NCBI RefSeq assembly: GCF_001306915.1
Contig: NZ_LJTC01000008.1
Location: forward strand, 248,001-312,000
DNA length: 64,000 nucleotides
From: Pseudoalteromonas lipolytica
GTDB lineage: Bacteria; Pseudomonadota; Gammaproteobacteria; Enterobacterales; Alteromonadaceae
Direction of reading: 5' to 3'
Positions 54,744 through 62,155 of this stretch are shown piece after piece. Numbering within the stretch: the first letter of the stretch is position 1; every line of letters starts with the position of its first letter. Both the position numbers and the translations under genes were made by a program. The notes beneath the pieces were generated by a model. That model saw only the letters and a list, made by a program, of their open reading frames with translations. It was not told the origin of the DNA and did no database searches.

Positions 54744-56452
54744 ACGCTTCGCAAGCGCTTAGTAAATCACTTAAAGATGCTTTAAAGCTGCAAATGCGCA
54801 GTTTTTATCATGTTGCAGGGTTTAGTGCGGTCATTAATGTATTAATGCTGTTGCCTGCAATCTACATGTTGCAGGTTTATGATCGCGTTTTGAGCTCAGC
54901 AAATTTAGACACCTTATGGCTAATCTCTTCGATGGTTGCGGTATTTTTCTTATTAATGGGGGGGCTGGAGTGGATCCGGAGCCGAGTATTAATAAGCATT
55001 AGTCAACAATTTGATAAAACTTTACACAACCGTGTATTTAATGCGTTATATCAGCATCAACTTAAAACTGGTAACGCTAACTCAGGACTACTGATTAACG
55101 ATCTTAATCAAGTTCGTCAGTTTATGACAGGGAGTAGCGTGTTTGCCTTTTTTGATGCGCCTTGGGCGCCTATTTTCTTAGTCATTCTGTTCTTTTTTCA
55201 CCCTTTATTGGGCACGCTCGCATTGGTTGGTAGTTTAGTGTTATTTGCTTTAGCTTTAGCAAATGAATTATGGGCTAAACAGTCTCTAGTTTTAGCCTCA
55301 CAAGCAACTACAAATGCTAACAGACTCGCCAGCGATATCATTAATAATGCCGAAGTTGCTCAAGCCATGGGTATGCAGCAAAATTTACAAGAACGATGGC
55401 AGTCAGAACACTGGGCTGGAATTTGCCATCAAAGTGAAGCGAGTAATTTTAGTTCTGTGCTTACTGCAACCAGTAAAGTTTTACGACTAGCATTACAGTC
55501 AATGATGCTAGGTGCAGGCGCATGGTTAGCTGTTGCGGGAGAAATAACAGCTGGAATGATGATTGCGGGCTCTATTTTGGCAGGACGCATGCTCTCGCCA
55601 GTTGAGCAATTGGTTGGTGCTTTTAAACAATGGCAATCAGTAAAGCAATCACAACAACGTTTAAATGGCTTGTTATGTCAATATCCATCAGTAAAGGAAG
55701 GGCTTTGTTTACCTAAACCAAGCGGTAAATTAACCATTGAGAACGCCACTTTAATCCCACCAATGGCTCAGCATCCTGTTCTTAAAAATATTAGTTTTGA
55801 GCTTGAACCTGCAGAAATTTTGGCCATTATAGGCCCCTCAGGTGCTGGTAAATCATCAATTGCGAGAATGCTATGCGGTATTTGGGAGCCGCGTATAGGT
55901 AAAGTGCGTTTAGATGGCGCAGATGTATTTCAGTGGAATAAACAAAGCTTAGGCCCTTTTATTGGTTATTTACCACAGAATGTGAGCCTTTTTGCAGGCA
56001 GTATCGCGCAAAATATTGCACGATTTGGCGAGGTGGATGATCACTTGGTGATTAAAGCCGCGAAGTTGGCTGGGGTCCATGACATGATACTCAAGTTAAG
56101 TAATGGTTATGAAACGCAACTAGGTGAAGCAGGAACCGGTTTATCGGGCGGCGAAAAACAGCGCATAGGTCTTGCAAGAGCAGTGTATGCTGATCCTAAG
56201 GTGGTTATTTTAGATGAAGCAAATGCGAATTTAGACGACAGCGGTGAGGCTGCGTTAGCAGCAACAATCAAAACGTTAAAGCAAGCTGGCAGTAGTGTGA
56301 TATTCATAACTCATAGAGCGAATATTTTAGCTATGAGCGATAAAATATTGTTACTAAACAAAGGCCATGTTCAGGTATTTGGCGCTAAAGAAAACGTATT
56401 AAACGCCATGCAAAGAGCCAAACAAAGTCAACAGGGAGTGGCAATAGCATGA
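54740..56452 (+). CDS. hasD: HasD/PrtD-type ABC exporter of the hemophore
   Basis: 570 aa, type I secretion inner-membrane ATPase. Six membrane helices occupy about residues 20-300, with VINVLMLLPAIYMLQVYDRV, the standard family opening. The nucleotide-binding domain has Walker A (GPSGAGKSS, ~366-374), signature LSGGEKQR and Walker B VVILDEANANLD. It forms the exporter with HasE and an outer-membrane TolC-type protein not encoded here. Its start overlaps the GloVer gene and its end overlaps hasE, each by 4 nt. Confidence 0.93.
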   Translation: MNASQALSKSLKDALKLQMRSFYHVAGFSAVINVLMLLPAIYMLQVYDRVLSSANLDTLWLISSMVAVFFLLMGGLEWIRSRVLISISQQFDKTLHNRVFNALYQHQLKTGNANSGLLINDLNQVRQFMTGSSVFAFFDAPWAPIFLVILFFFHPLLGTLALVGSLVLFALALANELWAKQSLVLASQATTNANRLASDIINNAEVAQAMGMQQNLQERWQSEHWAGICHQSEASNFSSVLTATSKVLRLALQSMMLGAGAWLAVAGEITAGMMIAGSILAGRMLSPVEQLVGAFKQWQSVKQSQQRLNGLLCQYPSVKEGLCLPKPSGKLTIENATLIPPMAQHPVLKNISFELEPAEILAIIGPSGAGKSSIARMLCGIWEPRIGKVRLDGADVFQWNKQSLGPFIGYLPQNVSLFAGSIAQNIARFGEVDDHLVIKAAKLAGVHDMILKLSNGYETQLGEAGTGLSGGEKQRIGLARAVYADPKVVILDEANANLDDSGEAALAATIKTLKQAGSSVIFITHRANILAMSDKILLLNKGHVQVFGAKENVLNAMQRAKQSQQGVAIA

Positions 56453-57732
56453 ATGCTCAACACGGCATAGCAGGTCGTAAATACATTCTTTGGGGCTGGA
56501 TTATGACGGCACTAAGTTTGGGTGTTTTTTTACTTTGGGGAGCCTTTGCACCACTGGATAAAGGTGCTGTGATTGAAGGTCAAGTTATTGTATCTGGAAG
56601 AAAAAAACAAATACAAGCTCCACAAAGTGGGGTGCTTGCCCAGTTGTTAGTGCAAAATGGTCAGTGGGTTGAGAAAAATCAGCCTTTAGTGATCCTCGAT
56701 AACCGAGTCGCTAAAAGTCAGCTTGAGGCCGCAACAACTCAATACTATATGGCACTGGCAGAAAAAGAACGTTTATTTGCTGAGTTTACACAAACGCCGA
56801 AGTTGCACTATTCATCAGCGCTAACCGAAATAGCATTACCACAAGCCGAAGAGGCTATGCGCTTGCATCAGCAATTGTTTGTACAAAGAAAAGCAACGCA
56901 GGATGCTAAACTCTTGCTGTTAGAAAATAACAAACACACTACGCAATCGAGAATTTCAGGCCTACAAAATGTGGTTGCCAGTCAGCAACAGCAATTGGCG
57001 GTATATAAAAACTGGCTTAGAGACACACAAGCTTTAGTTGATAAAGGCTATCAATCACAAGAAAAACTTTATCAATTACAAGCACAAGCTGCGGAGATCA
57101 GCGCTGATTCAGCAAATTCACAAGCAGAACTAAAAGCACAACAGGCCAGGTTATTAGAGCAAGACACTCAATTACTACAGACAATAAAAGCTTACAAACA
57201 AGATCTCAGTCAACAGATGGCTACCAATCAAGCAAGTATTAGTCATTTCAAACAGCAGATCATTACGGCTCAATTTAGCCTGGATAATAGTGAAGTTCGC
57301 GCACCAGCAGCGGGGCAAGTCGTAGGCCTTAATGCGTTTGGTGATGTAGTATCCCAATCACAATTATTAATGGAAATAATGCCTAAAGGCCAAACTCTTA
57401 TTGTCGATGCGAAAGTACCAGTTCATCTAATTGATAGCATCTTACTTGGTCAAGAAGTTGATTTGCTATTTAATGCTTTTAATACCAGCACCACGCCAAA
57501 GGTAAAAGGCAATATAGATAGCCTGACACAAGATATTGTCAACGACCAACGAACTGGGCAACCTTATTATCAAGTAACTATTCGCGTCAATGAACAAGCG
57601 CTGCTAAAAGATTTGGTGTTACAGCCAGGGATGCCAGTTCAAGCATTTGTTAAAAATGGAGAGCGTTCGATGCTGAGTTATTTGTTTAAACCTTTTATTG
57701 ATCGTATTCCTCATGCAATGGCTGATAATTAA
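56449..57732 (+). CDS. hasE: HasE/PrtE-type membrane fusion protein
   Basis: 427 aa. A short cytoplasmic N-terminus and one membrane helix (~12-33; WIMTALSLGVFLLWGAFAPL) are followed by the lipoyl/barrel-sandwich halves (GAVIEGQVIVSGRKKQIQAP and EVRAPAAGQVVGLNAFGDVV). Between them lies a long Gln-rich coiled coil (~95-280). The C-terminal beta domain is typical of HlyD/PrtE (TRQPYYQVTIRVN-like). It bridges HasD and TolC. It is the last gene of the first has operon. Confidence 0.92.
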   Translation: MNAQHGIAGRKYILWGWIMTALSLGVFLLWGAFAPLDKGAVIEGQVIVSGRKKQIQAPQSGVLAQLLVQNGQWVEKNQPLVILDNRVAKSQLEAATTQYYMALAEKERLFAEFTQTPKLHYSSALTEIALPQAEEAMRLHQQLFVQRKATQDAKLLLLENNKHTTQSRISGLQNVVASQQQQLAVYKNWLRDTQALVDKGYQSQEKLYQLQAQAAEISADSANSQAELKAQQARLLEQDTQLLQTIKAYKQDLSQQMATNQASISHFKQQIITAQFSLDNSEVRAPAAGQVVGLNAFGDVVSQSQLLMEIMPKGQTLIVDAKVPVHLIDSILLGQEVDLLFNAFNTSTTPKVKGNIDSLTQDIVNDQRTGQPYYQVTIRVNEQALLKDLVLQPGMPVQAFVKNGERSMLSYLFKPFIDRIPHAMADN

Positions 57733-57783
57733 AAAGAATTTCACTTTAATTAATAATTAAGAAGGTTTACCTAATAAATTAGC

Positions 57784-57811
57784 TTGAATGAGAATGATTA
57801 TTGTTTATAAT
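57784..57811 (+). promoter_or_regulatory. Fur-controlled promoter of the second sigma/FecR unit
   Basis: TTGAAT (57784-57789) and TATAAT (57806-57811) are separated by 16 nt. The Fur-like sequence AATGAGAATGATTATTGTT (57787-57805) covers the spacer and matches most consensus positions. Transcription would start near 57818. Confidence 0.75.
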
Positions 57812-57844
57812 GTCCGCCTGCCACGCAACGGGACTTTGTAAATT

Positions 57845-58360
57845 TTGACTAGCAAGACCACTAACAGAACTGGGTTCAACTCGCTGTATCAAGAACACCA
57901 CGAATGGTTAGTTCGTTGGATTGCTAAGCGAACAAGTAGTGCTGATAATGCTCAGGATCTGGCGCAAGATACGTTTATAAAATTGTTAAATAAGCCAATG
58001 CTTTATGATGATATGCGTAGCCCTCGTGCCTGGCTTACGAAAGTTGCTGGTAACTTGATGACAGATCAATTACGCAGGCAAGTGCTTGAACGTAATTATC
58101 AAAGCATGCTCGAATCAATGCCTGAGTCTGACTACTTTTCGCCCGAAGAGCAATTAGAGTTGCTTAACTTACTTGAGCAAATTGACAAGTTACTCACGGG
58201 TTTGAAAGCAAAAGAAAAAAAAGCTTTTTTAATGGTTAGATTGGATGGCATGAGTTATAAAGATGTCGCAAGCGAACTAAAAGTAAGTTTATCTTCAGTC
58301 GAAAAATATATCGCTAAAGCAACACTACAGTGCTACCAACTTGTTTATTTTGACAGCTAA
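57845..58360 (+). CDS. ECF sigma factor (FecI/HasI type), second copy
   Basis: 171 aa from a TTG start; the ribosome site (CGGGAC) is weak and distant, so the start is uncertain. Region 2 reads ADNAQDLAQDTFIKLLNKPM and region 4 reads YKDVASELKVSLSSVEKYIA, closely parallel to the first copy. It is followed after 5 nt by a FecR gene and then by a second TonB-dependent receptor, so it forms a separate signalling circuit under its own Fur box. Confidence 0.9.
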   Translation: MTSKTTNRTGFNSLYQEHHEWLVRWIAKRTSSADNAQDLAQDTFIKLLNKPMLYDDMRSPRAWLTKVAGNLMTDQLRRQVLERNYQSMLESMPESDYFSPEEQLELLNLLEQIDKLLTGLKAKEKKAFLMVRLDGMSYKDVASELKVSLSSVEKYIAKATLQCYQLVYFDS

Positions 58361-58365
58361 ATCTG

Positions 58366-59346
58366 ATGAATTTTAGACTCAATCACAATCAAGCTCATAT
58401 TCCAGAACACATAGTTCAACAAGCAATTCGATGGCAAATTAAAATTGAATCTGGCAGCATCAGTGAGGCAGAGCAGGCACATTTTGTGAAGTGGCGCAGT
58501 GCAGATCCATTACATGAGCTGGCATGTGCTCGGTTACTACACCTTGATAAAGCATTTAGTGATGTTGCTGTTAAGTCCGCCGGGTATGCACGAGAAACAT
58601 TACAAAAAACAGACCATGAAATTGATAATCTGCAGCGTAGACGTTTGCTCAAAAGCGCGCTTGGTACGACACTAAGTGTAGCCGGTGTGGCTTTTTTAGT
58701 TGAGCAGCAAGGCGTTCGTCATTATTTAAGTGCCGATTTATCAACCAGGGATAGTCGCGAAGAATTTACTATTTTCAAAAATAGCCAACTGTGGTTAAAC
58801 CGCCATAGTACGGTAGAAATTGATGAGCACAAGAGTAATTCTATTACGCTCACGCAAGGTGAGTTATTTTTAAAAACCGCAGCTATTGATGCACCAGTAC
58901 AACTGCACACTCCGCATGGTGTATTTGCTACTCAAAACGCAGAAGTATTTGTTCGTCATGAGGCAAGCCATGCGATTGTACAAGTAAACAAAGGCCTACT
59001 GCATTATAGTGCAGCGGCAGGTGAAAACAGTTTATCCCTACAAGCAGGCTCAACGTATCAACTCTTTTCCAATAAACAATTTACGTTAAATTCTGGGGTT
59101 TTTGATTACAGTAGTTGGCGTCAAAATCTACTCACTGCCAGAGCCATGCCGCTTGCCGATTTTTTACACGAATTGGCTCGTTATCGAAGCGGCCATATTC
59201 GTTGCCATCCAAGTTTAAACGACACGCTAATTTCTGGTGTATTTCAGCTTTCAGATACAGATTTAATTTTATCAACTGTTGCACAATCAGTGGGTGCAAA
59301 GCTTAACTATCTGACCCGTTTCTGGGCTGAAATTTTGCCAAAGTAA
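58366..59346 (+). CDS. FecR-type anti-sigma/regulator, second copy, with twin-arginine signal
   Basis: 326 aa. An N-terminal sigma-binding domain (~15-65; QAIRWQIKIESGSISEAEQA) is followed by RRRLLKSALGTTLSVAGVAF (~92-111), a twin-arginine motif plus membrane helix. FecR proteins of this kind are reported to use the Tat pathway. The periplasmic FecR domain (~130-215; NRHSTVEIDEHKSNSITLTQ) and a C-terminal STN-contact domain complete it. It lies 5 nt after the second sigma gene. Confidence 0.88.
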   Translation: MNFRLNHNQAHIPEHIVQQAIRWQIKIESGSISEAEQAHFVKWRSADPLHELACARLLHLDKAFSDVAVKSAGYARETLQKTDHEIDNLQRRRLLKSALGTTLSVAGVAFLVEQQGVRHYLSADLSTRDSREEFTIFKNSQLWLNRHSTVEIDEHKSNSITLTQGELFLKTAAIDAPVQLHTPHGVFATQNAEVFVRHEASHAIVQVNKGLLHYSAAAGENSLSLQAGSTYQLFSNKQFTLNSGVFDYSSWRQNLLTARAMPLADFLHELARYRSGHIRCHPSLNDTLISGVFQLSDTDLILSTVAQSVGAKLNYLTRFWAEILPK

Positions 59347-59367
59347 AATAATTCTCATTTATTTTTA

Positions 59368-59387
59368 CGGCTTTTCATTTTTCGTTC
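59368..59387 (+). promoter_or_regulatory. Candidate ECF-sigma promoter of the second receptor
   Basis: CGGCTTTTCATTTTTCGTTC resembles the stretch ahead of hasR (47536-47556), with CGTT 38 nt before the receptor ATG. Two related sigma factors would be expected to read similar promoters. Tentative. Confidence 0.3.
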
Positions 59388-59423
59388 GGCTTTATAGGTA
59401 TGTAACGAAAAAAGGAAACTCAC

Positions 59424-62126
59424 ATGCCGTCTCGTGTATTGCTTTCTAGCTGTGCCATATTTGTTTCGAGCCTGTTGTCTGTGGCCCCAATTTATGCGGC
59501 GCAATCATCAGCTAGTTCAGCTAATTTCACATTAGTTCAATTTGACTTACCTGCAGGTAATTTAGGTGATTCATTAACGCTTCTTTCACGACAAGCAGGG
59601 ATCACACTGAGCTTTGATGAGCAAATCGTAAAAAATATCTCTGTATTAGAGCTTAAAGGACGCTACAGCACAGAAACGGCTTTAAATAAACTTTTACAAT
59701 CAACCTCATTAGAAGCGTTTTTGATTGCTCAAAACGCTTGGATCATTAAAGCTAAGCCACAATCAGATGTGATTGCTCTTGATACTATTCAAGTTCAGGG
59801 ACAACACAATAAACTAAAAAATAAAACCTATACCGAGGCAAAATCGGTAAACGTCATCACTCAGCAAGATATTGAACGATTTCGCGGTACCAGTGTTGGC
59901 GATATATTCCAAGGTACACCTGGGGTATTAGTCAGTGAGAACCGTAACTCAGGTGGTTTAGACATCAATATCCGCGGTATGCAAGGTCAAGGCCGTGTGC
60001 CAGTTACTATTGATGGAAGTCGCCAAGAAACAACTGTTTATCGAGGGTATTCAGGTGTCTCTAGCCGCAGTTATATTGACCCTGATTTAATTGGCTCAAT
60101 GACGATTAGTAAAGGCCCTGTTATGGACGCGCAAGGGACCGGTGCGACGGGCGGATTAGTGAGTGTTAGCACTCTTAATGCAGACGATATTGTCAAAGAA
60201 GGGGAGCTGTCAGGTGTGCGTTTAAGAGCGAGTGCCATAGGTAATAGCTCAAGCGTACCTCAGCCTGGAACCTATGCAGGCTATTATCTACCTCGTAATG
60301 CCTATCGCTCAGATTGTCGCTTTTCAACATATTGTACTGAACAGTACTTGATGCCAGAGCATTTTGCCCCCGAAGAAGGAATGGACAGACCTAGTTTGTT
60401 AGAGTTTTCGAGTTACGCGGGGAGTGTTGCTGCAGCAAAACGCTTTAGTTGGGGTGACTTAGTTGGTGCTTACGCTAAGCGTGAACAAGGCAATTATTAT
60501 GCAGGTAGCCATGGCCCTAAACCCGAATTGATTTATGGTGAGCCGGTTAAAATGGCTTGGTATACCGAGACTCCAGTCTCTATGGAAGGTGCGTCAAGAT
60601 TTCGTGCTAATGAGCGTATACCAAATACAAATTTCAATAGTGAGTCGGTATTACTTAAAACGAACTTGGTGATGCCAAAAGATCATAGCTTAGAGATGAG
60701 TTATATCCTTTATAACAGCGAATATGGCGAAATGATGCCTTCGCAAATCCGCTCTTTTGGTCAAGCAAGACAATGGCTTGACAGCGAAGTAACAAACCAT
60801 ACCTATACATTAAAATACAAATGGCAACCGCTTACTTATGATTGGGCCGATTTTTCGGCTAATTTGTGGCACACAGATGCGATTACAGATCTTAATACAC
60901 CTCGTCCCGGCTCAGTTGATATTGCCGACAACATAGCCCGAGAAGATGACTATCAGCGTTGGGGTGCTGAATTTAGTAATAAAATGATGTTCTACAATTA
61001 TGGCGAACTTGCATTGAGCTATGGCATAGCCGGGCAGTGGGAAGATATGGATACCGATACGGTCCAAACAGATAATTCTTATGCAGGTTCACGAAGCGGT
61101 TGGCGTAAAGAGTTTAGTGCTTTTAGCGCTGTCGATTGGCAAATTACAAAGCAGTGGCAATTAGAAGCAGGGTTCCGCTTTAGTCATTTCTCTTCAAAAG
61201 ATAATAACCCTTTAGAACTTAAGCCTAATAACCCTGCATGTACACCTGATGGGCAAGGAGGCTGTGTTCCTGTCAATTATCAGAATAGTCACTCAGGTGG
61301 TGCGCCGATTATAGCTTTAACGTGGCAAGCGTTAGACGGTCTTCAATTATACATTAGACACGCAGAAGCTTTACGTATGCCAAGCTTGTTTGAAAGTACC
61401 TCTGGTTTGTCTGCGAGCCCTGTGCTTGATATATCTCTGAAGCCTGAGCATGCCAAAAACCAAGAATTGGGTATTAATTATTTAAACGAAAAAATAGCGA
61501 ATAACACAGAGCAACTGGCTATCAAGCTTGCCTATTTCGAGAATCATGTAGATGACTATTTAACTCGAACACAACCAAATGCGTGGGAGGAATCACAAGG
61601 CGGTTTGCTCGATTTATTTCGTATGCGCAATATCGACAGCTTAGATCTTAATGGTGTTGAGTTTAACTTTAGTTACACAGCACCTTTTTGGTTAGTTGAA
61701 TTAAGTGGTACTAAATATTCTTATATTGAAGTGTGTAATGATGGTAGCTACGTGCGTTATGAATGTACTGATTGGGGGATCACACAGAGTTACATCAATA
61801 ATATGATCCCGCCTAACTGGCATGCCAGCCTGCATTTAGGGTTACGTCTTTTTGATCAAAAATTCGAGACTGGTTTACGCGCTACCTTTATGGGCAAAAG
61901 AAACCCAGTTCCTCGATATAACGCACCAACAGGTTTTAATGAGCCTGTGCTATGGCACAGCTATAACCTTTTAGATTTCTACAGTTCATACCAATTTAAC
62001 GATACGGCGACCCTTGATTTTACTATCGATAATATTACCGATCGTTACTACTTAGACGCATTGAGCTTAGGACTTGTGCCAGCCCCAGGGCGCACAGCCA
62101 AGCTTAGCTTAACTTTACAATTTTAA
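59424..62126 (+). CDS. TonB-dependent transducing receptor, HasR-related, ligand uncertain
   Basis: 900 aa. Signal peptide (1-~26), STN domain (~35-110; FDLPAGNLGDSLTLLSRQAG), plug (~140-255; DINIRGMQGQGRVPVTIDGS, MTISKGPVMDAQGTGATGGL) and a barrel ending in LSLTLQF. It looks like the HasR/heme receptor family. However, the plug loop reads YRGYSGVSS without His, and the loop after the FRAP-like ALRMPSLF has no NPNL and no His in its core. Three extracellular Cys pairs (CRFSTYC, CTPDGQGGC, CNDGSYVRYEC) suggest disulfides. It probably imports a heme-containing or other iron ligand by a different binding mode. Confidence 0.85.
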   Translation: MPSRVLLSSCAIFVSSLLSVAPIYAAQSSASSANFTLVQFDLPAGNLGDSLTLLSRQAGITLSFDEQIVKNISVLELKGRYSTETALNKLLQSTSLEAFLIAQNAWIIKAKPQSDVIALDTIQVQGQHNKLKNKTYTEAKSVNVITQQDIERFRGTSVGDIFQGTPGVLVSENRNSGGLDINIRGMQGQGRVPVTIDGSRQETTVYRGYSGVSSRSYIDPDLIGSMTISKGPVMDAQGTGATGGLVSVSTLNADDIVKEGELSGVRLRASAIGNSSSVPQPGTYAGYYLPRNAYRSDCRFSTYCTEQYLMPEHFAPEEGMDRPSLLEFSSYAGSVAAAKRFSWGDLVGAYAKREQGNYYAGSHGPKPELIYGEPVKMAWYTETPVSMEGASRFRANERIPNTNFNSESVLLKTNLVMPKDHSLEMSYILYNSEYGEMMPSQIRSFGQARQWLDSEVTNHTYTLKYKWQPLTYDWADFSANLWHTDAITDLNTPRPGSVDIADNIAREDDYQRWGAEFSNKMMFYNYGELALSYGIAGQWEDMDTDTVQTDNSYAGSRSGWRKEFSAFSAVDWQITKQWQLEAGFRFSHFSSKDNNPLELKPNNPACTPDGQGGCVPVNYQNSHSGGAPIIALTWQALDGLQLYIRHAEALRMPSLFESTSGLSASPVLDISLKPEHAKNQELGINYLNEKIANNTEQLAIKLAYFENHVDDYLTRTQPNAWEESQGGLLDLFRMRNIDSLDLNGVEFNFSYTAPFWLVELSGTKYSYIEVCNDGSYVRYECTDWGITQSYINNMIPPNWHASLHLGLRLFDQKFETGLRATFMGKRNPVPRYNAPTGFNEPVLWHSYNLLDFYSSYQFNDTATLDFTIDNITDRYYLDALSLGLVPAPGRTAKLSLTLQF

Positions 62127-62155
62127 TTGCCAGAAAAACCTGCAAGGAGACCCCG

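Noticed and set aside
59346..59362. AATAATTCTCATTTATT after the second FecR gene as a Fur box
   Set aside because: Weak single half-site match in an A/T-rich stretch.
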